Shown here: in pieces, positions 1 through 11,165 of the stretch | How the letters are laid out: each line of letters starts with the position of its first letter | Numbering within the stretch: the first letter of the stretch is position 1 | DNA from: Carposina sasakii | Lineage: Eukaryota; Arthropoda; Insecta; Lepidoptera; Carposinidae | NCBI GenBank assembly: GCA_014607495.2 | Contig: CP053161.1 | Span: forward strand, 12,409,115-12,473,114 | Length of the DNA stretch: 64,000 bases | Direction: 5' to 3' | The notes under the pieces: generated by a model | Told to the model about the DNA's origin: nothing | Databases searched by the model: none | What the model saw: only the letters and a program-made list of their open reading frames with translations | Program-made: the position numbers and the translations under genes

Positions 1-1595
1 ACTCGGAATATTATTTCAGAGGATTTGGTAGCATTCACATTTGTTCATAACTAAAATGTCTAATAATAATAATAATATACCCTTATCGTGTTATTACAAA
101 ATAATTTAAACATTGTTTAAGCTAAACATTGACAAAATTTGGCAGATACATTACCTACATTTTTCTGTCAATGTAATTTTTAAACAAGGGTTTCACTTTA
201 GACGCGGTTTTTTAATAACACCGTAAACTTTTTAAAATCTAAGAGCTCACTTTTGAATGAAACAATAATGGATGATGGATTAAATTTTTACTCAAAATAA
301 CTTAATAACAATAATTTGGTCTCACAAAAAATATGTCCTGCAAATAATCAGTTACTTTAAGCAATTCTTTATCACCTTACTACCTGTAACGTAGTTAAAA
401 TATCGTTTGTATTCAAGACTGCGCCATAAATATAAAAAAATCTGTAAAATCAGGTTGTATTTCCAGCACAACCCGCTGAATAAATAGGCTCGAACGAACT
501 TAGGGAGCCACGGTGAATTATTGAATTTGCCTGCAATTGACTGACAAGTAATCTAGTCAGATCACATTGCCAGGATATTAAGTTTGAGGCGAGGTGTTGG
601 CAACCCTAATAGCGTTTCCGCGGAGATTAACCATTTTCAGAAAATATTCCTTTCTACAGATTCTTAGGGAGCGAGTTGGGACTAGACAAATTTTAATGCG
701 ACTGTTTGAGTCTTTGGGTCCTTGGGTCGAACTAGTGGGTTCGAACCAACGACCCAAAATTAACTACACCTGCCCGTGGTGCTTGCATCTTATGGCTACA
801 ACTTATGCAAGTAATAACTATCCTAATTCTAACTAATCTTATAAATGCGAAAGTTAGTTTGTTTGCTTGTTACCTCGTCACTCTTTATTTACTCTACCAA
901 TGTTGCATTACTATAGTTGGATATACGAGGAACATAGGCTTTAAAGTTCACGAGGACGAAGTTACGGGTGTCCGTTATTTTAGAATAATTCGGTAACATG
1001 TCACGGTCTCTTAATTGTTGTCTAGTTGTGCCCGAAACGCGGCGGTAGGCTTACCTTACTTACACGGGATATGGCTAAGTTGGGAAAAATGATTTGCACA
1101 CTTCTACGTACTATTTTTTCTGTAGTAGGTATATGTAGATAAAGTCGCGGGTAACCGCTAACATGTAAATAAGATTTCACCTATTCCAGCATTGTTTTCC
1201 CAAATAACACTTTTTATCACCATGTTTTCGTCACCGTTTGTCATGGGGCAGTAAAATCTAGTTAGGGTGAACTCCCACTGGGATACCAGTGGTTGCTTCA
1301 TGTTTTTACTTTTCATGGGATGAGTAGTTGAACAAATAGATTTTCTGACGACTCTCTCTCTAAAATGGCCAAGCCAAGAGTATCCTAAACTGAAGAGCGT
1401 GAATGAAGAATTGAAAGTAAATAAAACGAAAGAGGTACTCGTATATCCGCCTATATCTGCCTACACTCACCGGAAAACAGATTTTGATTTTATGTATTTA
1501 AAATCAAAAATATCGATAAATTGCGATAGATTTTAACCCGTAACGGATAGATAAGAAGGATTCAGGATCTAGCCAAAGAACTGGTTTCAGTTTAA
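1..1595. other. AT-rich intergenic stretch without a gene
   Basis: No reading frame here looks like a protein family that I know, and the longest frames (60-80 codons) have no domain character. The only recognisable structure is a Helitron-like remnant around 820-985, listed separately. Confidence 0.5.
820..985 (+). mobile_element. Helitron-like remnant
   Basis: The start (TAATCTTATAAATGCGAAAG followed by repeated GTTTG) and the inner phrase GACGAAGTTACGGGTGTCCG resemble the ends of lepidopteran Helitron-type repeats elsewhere in this window (15263, 20081). The copy is diverged and its ends are not exact. Confidence 0.35.
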
Positions 1596-1608
1596 CGGTC
1601 GCTAAGTT

Positions 1609-1961
1609 ATAAAATTATTAATAAATTTATTAATAAAGAAATGGAAAAAATTCCTCATCCGTCTTTAAACATTGTGCTGAGGGATTCAGCTTTGTTTGCC
1701 GAAATTTGGCTAGTGTATAGCTATCGGGATGAAAAAATAACGTTGCCAATATGTAATTTAGAAAAGAGATGGTAAAATTCGTCATCCGAGTAATTGACCC
1801 GGTGGCTCAGTGCTGAGAGCGCTGGCACGTGGAATGCAGAGGTCGTGGGTTCGATTCCCACTCGGGTGAAGAATTTTTTCCATTTCTTTATTAATAATTT
1901 TATAATATATAATATCTTGACTAAGATAAATTTATAAAAACACTTCTCCATTAATATAATC
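1609..1961 (+). mobile_element. SINE-like element with tRNA-like core inside a fold-back
   Basis: A 353-bp insert is bounded by a direct repeat CGGTCGCTAAGTT at 1596-1608 and 1962-1974, a target-site duplication. Inside lies a tRNA-like segment (about 1797-1869) with an A box (GGCTCAGTGCTGAGAGC) and B box (GGGTTCGATTCCC), and ACCCG/CGGGT can pair as an acceptor-like stem. The tRNA-like part is flanked by an inverted repeat, 1609-1653 against 1871-1903, 33 bp matched apart from a 12-bp insertion in the left arm. No proper anticodon arm forms, so this is not a working tRNA gene. Pol III transcription from the boxes is inferred. Confidence 0.65.
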
Positions 1962-2189
1962 CGGTCGCTAAGTTGTTAACTTGAAATCAAAATTATTAGA
2001 AACCGTTCTTAACCTATAAGTTCAGAAGCCACCACAACTACTACAACTATGTCTAGTAACAGGTCTCCCTTAACTAGTTACGAGCGGTATGGAACGGCAA
2101 ATCTTCTACGACATAAAGCAATGAGGTTGGATATAATTGGCTCTCCTTGTTGACTTATACTTTGTTTGGATCATTTATAGAATATATAT

Positions 2190-2600
2190 TTTTTTTTAGT
2201 TTATCCCAAAGGAAAGGCATGGGGAACTAAGCCCATACAGCCTAATCATTGTTAAGTAAAATGTATTCTGAATTTATGATGGATGGTAATGATGATGATG
2301 AATGGAAACGTCGGGAAAATCCTCAAGAACAAGTGTAAAGTTAGTCAAAATGAAAAATTATTGCAGAAACAACTTACATGCGCCCATGAAGAGATGGTAA
2401 TCCGGCTAAAGTTTCACTCGGCTTACCTGCGTATAAAACCATGCACACGCACTAGATTCACAGCACAAGTAATCAAAATATAACTTATCTACCAGAAAAC
2501 ATCACTTTACGGACACATGCAAGCCATTTACAAATAATTTTTGATTTTCACAAGAAAATTACACCTGCACACTTCCAGCTTTTCCCGCCGAATCTATAGA
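2190..2600 (+). repeat. Interspersed repeat, copy 1 (pair with 45466-45815)
   Basis: The blocks TTTATCCCAAAGGAAAGGCA, GAACTAAGCCCATACAGCC, a GATGATGAATGGAAACGTCGG run and the end CTTTTCCCGCCGAATC recur in the same order at 45466-45815. The two copies differ by small indels. In both, part of the sequence can be read as an acidic/basic peptide ending EWKRR-NPQE, but this copy is frame-broken. Confidence 0.6.
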
Positions 2601-2628
2601 ATATTTATACTTTATGGTTTGATATTTT

Positions 2629-2877
2629 GACGGCCGACTGGTCTAGTAGGTAGTGCCCCTGCCTGCGACGCCATAGGTCCTGGGTTCGAATCCCGGTAGG
2701 TGCAAACATTGATATGATGAATATCAATGTTTGTTTCCGAGTCGTGGATGTTTCTATACTTATCAATGTATTTATATACCGTTGCTTAGTACCCACGACA
2801 CAAGACCTTAGGGATCTTACTGTGGGACTAGGTTAATGTGTTGTGTAGTATGTGAATATTTATTTATTTATTTATAT
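2629..2877 (+). mobile_element. tRNA-derived SINE, family A
   Basis: The head carries an A-box-like GGTCTAGTAGGTAGTGCC and a B box GGGTTCGAATCCC. A body with CTTAGTACCCACGACACAAG follows, and a TTTA-rich tail. The same body is found reversed at 21842-22062 and 28598-28827, with a head-only relative at 27807-27900. Confidence 0.75.
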
Positions 2878-2894
2878 TTCTGAGTCCTGTGTTT

Positions 2895-3060
2895 ACCTAG
2901 AAGACATCAGTTGCATTTCCATCCGCGCATGCGTATGAGCGGACTAAGGAACTCAGAAGCTTTCTCTCAGGCGATGAATAGCAACTTGTCACTGATCTTT
3001 TATAGGTATCTGGCCTCGCTAATCGGGACTGCAGGAACTTCTTGGTGATCCTTTATAGAA
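2895..3060 (-). repeat. Interspersed repeat, family D
   Basis: Read on the minus strand this matches the block with TTAGTCGACTC and a GAGATGCAGCTGATGTATTC-like phrase seen at 6230, 51065 and 62570 (plus) and 10030 (minus). It is probably the end of a retroelement; the parent class is not identifiable here. Confidence 0.5.
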
Positions 3061-4960
3061 TCGCGATTGTGAGTCGATCGAGGCTTAGTTTTCTTACACT
3101 TAGTCAAATCTGTTCTTTGTGTCCCCCGAGAGCAGTTTTGACTACAAATAAGTACAGGGCGAAATATGGTGTACCCTCCCTATATCCGCCTATGAGTAAA
3201 GGTACGTATATATTTCACATTTCGGAATAGGTATGTAGGTTGCAATATATCCCAAAATTTACCTCTGGAGTGCAGTGGTAACCATACCTTCCCGCCACAC
3301 CGAAGTCCCGGGCTTGAATTCCAGCAGTCAAATGTTTACCTAAGCGCAATAAGTGTTTGTCCTCAGGTTTTGCCGTTTGTGTTGTATCTGTCCAAGCTAC
3401 CTGGTACCCAAGGATTTGAGTATGAGATGACGAAAAAATGTCAACAGACACACAAAATATTAGTCCATTTTTGTAAGAATAAGTTACCCCAAGTACCCAA
3501 TGACCCACTAATTCAATGTTGTGCAAAAAAGAACATAAAATAAAACCTCCTTGCCACTTTAATGCCAGTTTACATTTAAATTAATTAACCAATCAGCCGA
3601 ACTCCTCGGTTACGAGGCTATGAAATCGGAAATAAAGTTTTAGTACATTTCCATTGATTTTACGAACCAATCTTATAAAACCAGAAGCTGTTACAGAATG
3701 AATATCACAATAACGAAGTAGAAGACACTGAGGACATTATGTTTTTAGTGTTTTATGGATATTGCATTCGTGTTATTACACATTCTGACGCTTGTTTAGG
3801 ATAAAAGACCCTATTTACCTTGTAATAAGGCCTAAGAGTTAGAACCTCCGTTTGTTTTCCATTCTAGGATATCTAAATGTCGGATAACTACACGCACAAA
3901 TTTGTCCTGGTACGAGTATTATTTATTGTTTCCCAATCCGTCCACAAACTATCTACATATGAAATTTTTCGTAAGCTAACAGTAAGTTATGTAGCACATA
4001 AATTGATCAAGAATCAAGTCGTAAACAAAAGTTTTTTATTGCAATAAATAACAATACCAGCGAGGAATTTCCCCTTTCCGCCATTTCCCGGCTTTTCCCG
4101 CCTGTAAATTGCAAATGGCCGCCAGTCCAGCCCTCAGAAGCCGCGGCGATGTCTCGTCGGACCTCGTAAATCGCGGTCAAGGAATTCTATCCGTATAGCC
4201 TGTTACGATCAAATTGACTTTGATGTCTTGTAGAGTTTAGGCCCGTTTCTGTAAGATTTAAGAGCAGCATTCGAAACACTAGTTGAGAGTAATAACCGCA
4301 ATAACATACCTACATATTTACGTGCTGTCAGAAAATCAGAAATTAATCTCACTTAAGTGAACCGTAAATACATTTAGGTACCTGTACCTAGTAAGAACAT
4401 AAAGATCAATTTAATAATAATAAAACTAACTATAAACTTTTATTTATATTGACTTATTGTTATTTTAACATGCAGTTGGAACCAACGCAAGATTAAATTC
4501 AGAAATTTATACACTATGTATTTTCGCAGAATATTCAACATTAGTATAAAATCATAAACAAAATATATTAAAGCGAGCTGCCAAAGGAAATAACAAACTT
4601 TCTTATTGGAAATATTTTGTAATAAAATTTAGTTTTTCGAGATGTACCTACAGGATTGGGGGAAAAAATCCGAACGAAATAAAACGAAAACTGGGATCGG
4701 ATCCCGACGATCGGCGTTTTTTTTTTAATTAAATCCCCAAACTGATTCGCAAGATACGAGTATTAAAGTTAATTTGGATATTTCGGCTTGGAATTTCTTC
4801 GGACCATGATTTTTTATATATGTTTTTGTATAAAATACCTACTTATTTTTTTAAAAGATTAAGTACCTAGTTACAAATTTACGATAACAGAAGGCCCATA
4901 ACCTGGTTAATAGTACCAGAAATTGGGCATATTCTAAAGATCACACAAAAATAAAAAAAG
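3061..4960. other. Intergenic, nothing recognised
   Basis: No gene-like frame, RNA gene or clear repeat was seen. Local AT-rich runs and a small GC-richer patch near 4080-4190 are present. Confidence 0.4.
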
Positions 4961-4965
4961 GCCTC

Positions 4966-5251
4966 GTTGTCGTCGTCGTCGTCTTCAGACTATTGTAGTC
5001 CATTGCTGGACGTAGGCCTCCCCCAAGGCATGCCACAAGGCTACTGTCACAGGGGGGATTTGCCCATAGTCACCACGCTGTTCAGGCGGGTTGATGACCG
5101 CAGTGTGATTTTCGGACTACTCGTATGTTGTCAGCACGGGAGGCGTTGCTGCCCGCCTCCCGGAAACCCTTAATCACCTCGTACGATACCCACGGGCAGG
5201 GATGGGGTGGTACAAAGTCTACGCTGCCGGCACCACACGGCTAAAAGCCTA
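4966..5251 (-). mobile_element. RTE-type LINE 3' end
   Basis: On the minus strand this encodes remnants of the RTE LINE C-terminus next to the YVQQW-type end (the phrase GTCCATTGCTGGACGTAGGC reads it in reverse) and ends in a (GAC)n tail, seen on the plus strand as TCGTCGTCGTCGTC at 4966-4981. The same block recurs on both strands at ten or more places in the window. Confidence 0.7.
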
Positions 5252-5527
5252 TTCCACTCTAATCCATTGGTCAAATCCATTAATAGATTAAGATTCCTTT
5301 TAGTGCACTCTAATCTACTGGTATAAAACTGGCTGACTGGAGACTGGATTAGAGTGGAGTGTCTATTCCACTGTAATCTATTGTCTTCTTCAGATGCCAC
5401 TAAGTATTTGTAAATGTATTGATTTTTTATACAAAAATATCGAAAAAATGCGTGATTTTCGAGCATCCAAAAAATATCCACTTATAGGTATATGGCCTAG
5501 GACATTCACAGCTACAGTCCTCTTACA

Positions 5528-5660
5528 GCCAATTTCTATCTGATCTTGACAGATTTTTTGCATATCTCAGATTTAATCTTCAATTGTTTTCATACAAAAT
5601 TTCAAATTAGGAATAAAAAAATCCGAGATTCTCTTCGATCTCTCGTATTGAAATTGACCG
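5528..5660. mobile_element. Short MITE, copy 1 (pair with 52567-52700)
   Basis: A 133-bp repeat begins GCCAATTTC and ends with its inverted form (GAAATTGACC). The inner sequence is almost identical to 52567-52700. Superfamily unknown. Confidence 0.6.
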
Positions 5661-5967
5661 TTAAGCAACTAAACAATGAATCTATCCATCCGCCTAAATA
5701 TGCGAACATAAATTTTATTATTGTAAATTTAACGACAGCAATTTATGATAGGAAAATATTTTACGGTTTGATTAAATAACCATCAAAATTACCTAGCACG
5801 AAATACCGATAGACATCCTAATTCTGTTTACTTTCTCATCGCTTCTGTATTTTTTATGGATTTAAGAATCGTACTCGTATTGAAGCTAGCGATTAGAATT
5901 CAAAACTTGAGAGATATTTATCATACTTTTACGACCAACTAGGTACTTTTTTAAATAACTTATGCTT

Positions 5968-6173
5968 ACATATATACATACATATAATCACGCCTTTACG
6001 AGTATCCCTTACGGGGTAGGCAGAGCACCAATGGCCGATAGAACCACATGGTGCCACTTCTGACCAATTTTGAGGGTATAGTTGAGATGTAAGTTTGGTT
6101 AGTAGTGACAGGTGGTCAGCCCATCGCCTACAAAACACCAAGACCCTCTTGTCCATCTACTGACTTGTACAGT
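5968..6173 (-). mobile_element. SINE/LINE-tail repeat, family C
   Basis: On the minus strand the repeat runs from GTCAGTAGATGGACAAGAGG to GGCGTGATTATATGTATGTA and a (TATG)n tail. Copies lie at 9678 (fragment), 10727 and 53482. The simple-repeat tail suggests LINE-mediated retroposition. Confidence 0.7.
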
Positions 6174-6229
6174 ATACTTAATACTTGATATTAACTTATC
6201 TAGGCACTAGGTTTAGCTCCTGCAGGGAC

Positions 6230-6450
6230 GTTTGGGTCATTACTAGATTACACGTACGTGTTATAGCCAGAACTGCAGGATCACAACGGATATCCTGCGG
6301 CCACGTTTAGCAAAGCGTTACCAGATGTAAAGATCAATAACAAGTTACTTACAGCCTGAGAGAACGCTACTGATATCCTTAGTCGACTCTTACGACGTGC
6401 ACGGAAGGAGATGTAGCTGATGTGTTCTAATGAAGCCCCGCATCAGAACA
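6230..6450 (+). repeat. Interspersed repeat, family D
   Basis: Contains ACTGCAGGATCACAACGG, CCACGTTTAGCAAA, TTAGTCGACTCTTACGACGT and GCACGGAAGGAGATG, shared in order with 51065 and 62570. A shorter relative of the first part lies near 9310-9370. Confidence 0.55.
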
Positions 6451-6654
6451 TCATCATCATCTTCCTGCTCTTACGAGTACCCCGTTATTTATGGGGTCGG
6501 CGCAATATGATTTCTTTCGAAACCCATATTGCCAAAGTACCTAAATATAGTAGGTAAATATGTAACGCTAAGTAAAGTAGTTATTTTAATGGAGATCTAT
6601 AGTCTCTGCCTACCCATATGGGATATAGGCAGGAGATTATATATGTGATGATGA

Positions 6655-6990
6655 GGATCTCCGACCGTATTTCGGCCAAGGCGACCAATCTCTACGGAGA
6701 TTGGTCAGGTACGCAGGAGATATTATAGTGCACAAGTGTGTGCGCATACACAGATGCACTCTCTATTCCGTTACTCTCATAGTCCGATGGGACGGAAAGC
6801 CGACACGACGAGAGATCAGGCGCAGGACCAACGGTTTTACGTGCTTTCCGAGGCATGGGCTAAGTGACAATTTTGCAACATTGCAATCTGTACATGAAAT
6901 AAATTCATTGGTACAGGCCCGTGACTGGGATCGAACTTACGCCTCCTGCTTGGAAGGTGCACGTCTTAACCATTGGGCTATCGCCGCTAC
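6655..6990 (-). mobile_element. tRNA-derived SINE, family B
   Basis: On the minus strand the element begins with a tRNA-like head (GCGATAGCCCAATGGTTAAG, with a B-box-like AGTTCGATCCC). A body follows that includes a deoxyribose-neutral run of TTCATGTACAGATTG and GCACGTAAAACCG. The same order occurs on the plus strand at 57008-57345. Confidence 0.75.
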
Positions 6991-7304
6991 ACCGGTTATA
7001 TATGTACGTACCTATGTAGGTAACAATGAGTGGAAAACATATTCAGGGCATACACCAGGTATTAGCGGAGACAGCTTCGAATAGAAACTTGCTCTTTACC
7101 TCCCCGCGTCGTAGGTACTAACTTTATCTACCTACGTAACTTTACACACTACGAGTAGATAGACGAGTAAAGCGTATGTTAATTTAAAAAGCACGAACTT
7201 AAAAAGCAATATTTTTACAATTTTGGTGAAGAAAATAAATTTTGTGTTCACATTTGTATTGTAGATTGATATATTTTTACCAAAACATATAACATGGTCT
7301 AGTT

Positions 7305-7491
7305 CAGTGGTTCCCAAAGTGGTCCACGTGAACCCCCAGGGGTCCACAAGAGACTCGATGGGGGTCTACGTTGGCGTGAAAAAATGGGGGTTTACAACTA
7401 ATTTGTGTGTGGTGTAGGCCTGTAGGGGGTCCACCAGGATCAGTTAAATTTTAAAAGGGGTCTATGAGTGAAAAAAGTTTGGGAACCCCTG
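7305..7491. mobile_element. hAT-type MITE, copy 1
   Basis: The ends are CAGTGGTTCCCAAAG and TTTGGGAACCCCTG, inverted relative to each other. An exact 8-bp duplication GTCTAGTT flanks it at 7297-7304 and 7492-7499. An 8-bp duplication and these termini are typical of hAT elements. The 187-bp body (GGGGGTCTACGTT and AAAAGGGGTCTATGAG) is shared with 36982 and 39475. Confidence 0.88.
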
Positions 7492-7499
7492 GTCTAGTT

Positions 7500-8689
7500 T
7501 ATACATCATATTCCTACGATAATAATAATCAAGAAAGTATTTCGTTACAAACATTCATGTTTTCTTCAATGGAGTTCAGCCCCCCTAACATGACCACGCA
7601 TCGTGGATATCGAATCGTTCGATAGCGTATCACTATACAAAATTCAACATTGTGTTTTGACAGGCTAAATGTCGATAAATTGGTTTATCATATCGTGTTT
7701 TGCAGGTCATGCTACTTGTGCAGCTATAGATTTCGTAGCTCTTATTACACGATTTCTTAGCGTACTACGGTTGCGTAGTCCGCAAGCTACTGGAATACGT
7801 AGACAAGAAAGTAAAGAAAATAATGAAATTTAATCAAAATACAAAAAAAATACATATCACCTGAGCCATTCAGAAGATGTCATCTAAGGGGTTTTGCCGC
7901 CGCATTTTCGGACTATGTTGTCAACACGGGAGGCGCTGCTGCCACCGATGAAACCTTTCATCTTTCATTGCCTACATGACATCACTCCATGGTGCTATTC
8001 AACTATGCAGACACGGCTTATAGGGATTTGAAATTGATTGTTCGTACTCTCTTTTTGTTCAATAATTAGCCTCGTTTACGTATTTAAAAATTGTGATCAT
8101 AAAATGTAGGTTTGCCACAAGAGTAAGTTGTGCAGTGCAAATTTTTATATCCTCAATATAAAATAATATATGCTCAATCAATTAGCACAAGTCATAAATA
8201 ATAACTTGTTTACATGCAAATCCAAACAGGCAAAATATCCCATTAATATGTCACAACTGTCCCATTAAGTTACATAAAACATTTCACATGCGAACAAACC
8301 CGTCAAAGGGAATACCTTATGAGCGTGACTTAGAAAGCGAAATCATGCAAAATTCAGAGCTCCTTATTTGGATGAATTAACGTTTCGACTCCTAAACCTG
8401 CCATTAGTGAGGTGAGCTTTAAAATCTCGTCGTACTTGCGAGCTTTGTATGTGTGAATTACAGGAAATCGTACAAAACATTTTTTTTTTAATTTTGCTGT
8501 TTAACATGTTTCTTTATTTATAGCTAGGTAGGTAGGTATAGGTATACCATTTGCTATGAACTTATTCACCGAGGATTATTATCGATTACCATAAATGGCA
8601 TAATTCATATCATCAATATATTTATAAAACAAAGTCGCTTCCCGCTGTCTGGCTCTATGTATGGTCAGGGATTTTGATGATGTTTAATT
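7500..8689. other. Intergenic, mostly unassigned
   Basis: A short RTE-like scrap (GTTGTCAACACGGGAGGCGC near 7920) is present; otherwise no gene or repeat was recognised. Confidence 0.4.
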
Positions 8690-8819
8690 AAATAGATAGA
8701 GTGATTCAAGAGGAAGGTTTATACGTAATAGTATCAGCATTGTATCCGTGCGAAGCCAGGGCGGGTCACTAGTAAATTATATTTTTTTGTATCAATAACA
8801 CAAATAATATATGTAATCT

Positions 8820-9021
8820 ATATGTACATATAATAAAATTGTATCGGATCGATGTCTGTGCACGCTAACCTCAGAAACGGCTGGACCGATTTCGATGTAG
8901 TTTTCAGGAATATATTGTGACAGGTCCCACTTAACATAAAGGCTACTGTTTATCCCGGGAAAATGTTTTTATCCCGGATAATTTCGACATTTCGTTTTTT
9001 CGAGTCGCGGACGTCCACTAG
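8820..9021 (+). mobile_element. Helitron-like element
   Basis: The sequence starts TATGTACATATAATAAAAT, contains CTCAGAAACGGCTGGACCG and ends GCGGACGTCCACTAG followed by T, as does the better bounded copy at 20081-20367. An older end of the same kind (GGGCGGGTCACTAG) stops at about 8771. Confidence 0.6.
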
Positions 9022-9520
9022 TCACGAATAATTTTATTACATAGATATGCCAGTACTTACTATGTAAGGATGCCTACGTTAAAATTCCTGTTGGTCCATT
9101 AGCCCTGTAATATACTCTTACGACCGTAATTTAAGACAGGGGAGGACGTAATGACTCTACGAAGTCCTGGCTTCTTGTATATTTAGAAATTTGATACATA
9201 TTTAAACAAGATCTTATTAGGGTTTCGTAGTAAAGGAACCATTATCGTCGGTCTGCGTCGTATGAGTTCCCTTCGTCCAAGTAGGGAATACGGTGGTATT
9301 GCCGAAATAGGGTACCCAGAACCGCAGGATCATAAAGGAGATCTCACAATCACGTTTGGCAAATCAAGTACAAATATAAATGATCAAATATGGAAGACAC
9401 ATTAGACATAATCAAAATCTCAAATTTAAATATTGGACTAGCTTGGGTTCCTTAATGGACATCGTGGATCTCACGGCTATATATTAATTCGGGTTAGGTG
9501 CTTTTAAACAAACCGCTCTA

Positions 9521-9995
9521 TACTGGGTGTAAAAAGACATCTTTGTTCTTTTAATACCTCGTATTCCTTGTAACATCACGATCATTTTTTTCTATGGAAG
9601 CACCCCTGGAAAACCACGGGTTTCCAAGATACCTATTGAGGTTTAAAGTTACATTAATAATATATTTTTTTACATAACATACATACATACATATAATCAC
9701 GCCTTTATCCCTTACGGGGTAGACAGAGCACCAAGGGCCGATAGATTTTTTACATAAGTCCATCTAAAATCGGTTAACAAACATTTTTTTCACAGAATAT
9801 CATGTTATAATGCTATTTTTGTAGGTACATTGTACTTTGCGCATCAAAGGAATACATTGCTTGCAATAAAATGACAGTATTTTTTCATATTCTTTTTTGT
9901 CGTTTCCCAGGGTTGGTTCCATAGAAGAAAATGATCGTAACCTTACAAAGAATACAAGGTATTAAAAAAACATCGTTGTCTTTTTACACCCTGTA
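9521..9995. mobile_element. TA-flanked MITE (TACTGGGTG ends) with a nested insertion
   Basis: The left end TACTGGGTGTAAAAAGACA and right end GTCTTTTTACACCCTGTA are inverted. The inner arms CTCGTATTCCTTGTAAC and GTTAC-AAAGAATACAAGG also pair. The same family is at 36112-36659. A 68-bp family C fragment with its own target duplication is nested inside. Without it the element is about 395 bp, which matches the other copy without its insertion. Confidence 0.75.
9678..9745 (-). mobile_element. Truncated family C fragment nested in MITE
   Basis: Only the tail-proximal end of family C is present (CATACATACATACATATAAT to GGGCCGATAG). It is flanked by TTTTTTACATAA at 9666-9677 and 9746-9757, a 12-bp target duplication, so the short fragment was itself inserted by retroposition. 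Confidence 0.75.
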
Positions 9996-10029
9996 TATCT
10001 TCTCTATTCTAAAGCTTTTGCTTATACGG

Positions 10030-10205
10030 TGCATCACTAGAATACATCAGCTGCATCTCTTATTGTCCACGTCGTAAGAGTCGACTAAGAAGCTCTGGTA
10101 TTTTCCCAGGCGTGAAGCTAACGACTTATCTGATCATTAACATCTGTTGCCACTAAACTAAACGTGGCTCTGGAATCTCCCTTACGACTCTGCACTTCTG
10201 GCTAA
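10030..10205 (-). repeat. Interspersed repeat, family D
   Basis: This is the reverse complement of the family D block (AGAATACATCAGCTGCATCT, AAGAGTCGACTAAGAAGCTC). Confidence 0.5.
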
Positions 10206-10726
10206 CCCATCTCCTGAACTCAGCCGTGTCTATTTGTACTTATGCATATAAAGCTTTTAATTCTAGTAGGCAGCCGTAAAGTATCATCAGTTTTCATCGT
10301 TCTGAACAATAACAACATTTTTCACGGCAAAAACCAGCGGAGGGTGCGTCCAGTGCCGTAATTTGGGCAATTTTATTTGCGTTGCCCCAAAAAGGAGTCG
10401 CTGGTGCATAAAATCGACGTGGGCAGTGAGTTTGGGCCGCGAATAGCCCTGTCATTATACGGAATAATTATAACGGTAATTTAAAATACTGAACATTGCA
10501 ATGTAGTCTTTGGGGAGTTTAGTTGAACTTATAAAGAATTTCCCGAAATTCCCATAGGAAAGGGGGAAAACGAGAATTCCAAACTTTAAGCTAGAGGAGT
10601 CGCAACCGATACCACTATATTATTTAGTTATAGGTTTTACAGAATTAGGATTTAAGTATATTCACCTATACATTTCACCTCTAAATACTCATATAAAATA
10701 TACCTAATTCTTCTATCTATCTTCTA

Positions 10727-10924
10727 TAATACATACATAATCACGCCTTTATCCCTTACGGGGTAGGCAGAGCACCAAGGGCCGATAGAGCCACATGGTG
10801 CCACTTCTGACCAATTTTGAGGGTATAGTTGAGACGAACAAGTTCGATTAGTAGTGACAGGTAGTCAACCCATCGCCTACAAAACACCAAGACCCTCTTG
10901 TCCCTCTACTGACTTGTACAGTAT
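10727..10924 (-). mobile_element. SINE/LINE-tail repeat, family C
   Basis: A near full-length copy parallel to 5968-6173 (ATAATCACGCCTTTATCCCT to CTGACTTGTACAGTATG). Confidence 0.7.
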
Positions 10925-10929
10925 GCCCG

Positions 10930-11160
10930 GGATGAGAATCTAAATGAAAAATGAATGGCTAAATTATGTTGCTAAGCGCAGATCTCGAAAACAGCTGAAC
11001 CGATTTCGCTAATTCTTTTTTTAGTGCATCCCTTGAAGTACGAGAATGGTTCTTACGGAGAGAAAAAATTTAAAAATCCCTTTTCCACTTTTGTCTAGCG
11101 GCTGCCCACGACTTTATACACGTGAAAGGGCATTACACCCGTGCAAGGCCGGGGCGGATC
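10930..11160 (+). mobile_element. Helitron-like fragment
   Basis: GCTGAACCGATTTCGCTAAT and the GC-richer end with AAGGCCGGGGCGGATCC resemble the inner parts of the Helitron-like copies in this window. The ends are not clear. Confidence 0.35.
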
Positions 11161-11165
11161 CTTAA

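Noticed and set aside
1797..1869. A tRNA gene
   Set aside because: A and B boxes are present, but no anticodon stem forms and the segment lies within an inserted repeat, so it is treated as a SINE head.
5230..5375. A fold-back made of CACTCTAATC and GATTAGAGTG
   Set aside because: The arms are short and imperfect and no second copy or flanking duplication was found.
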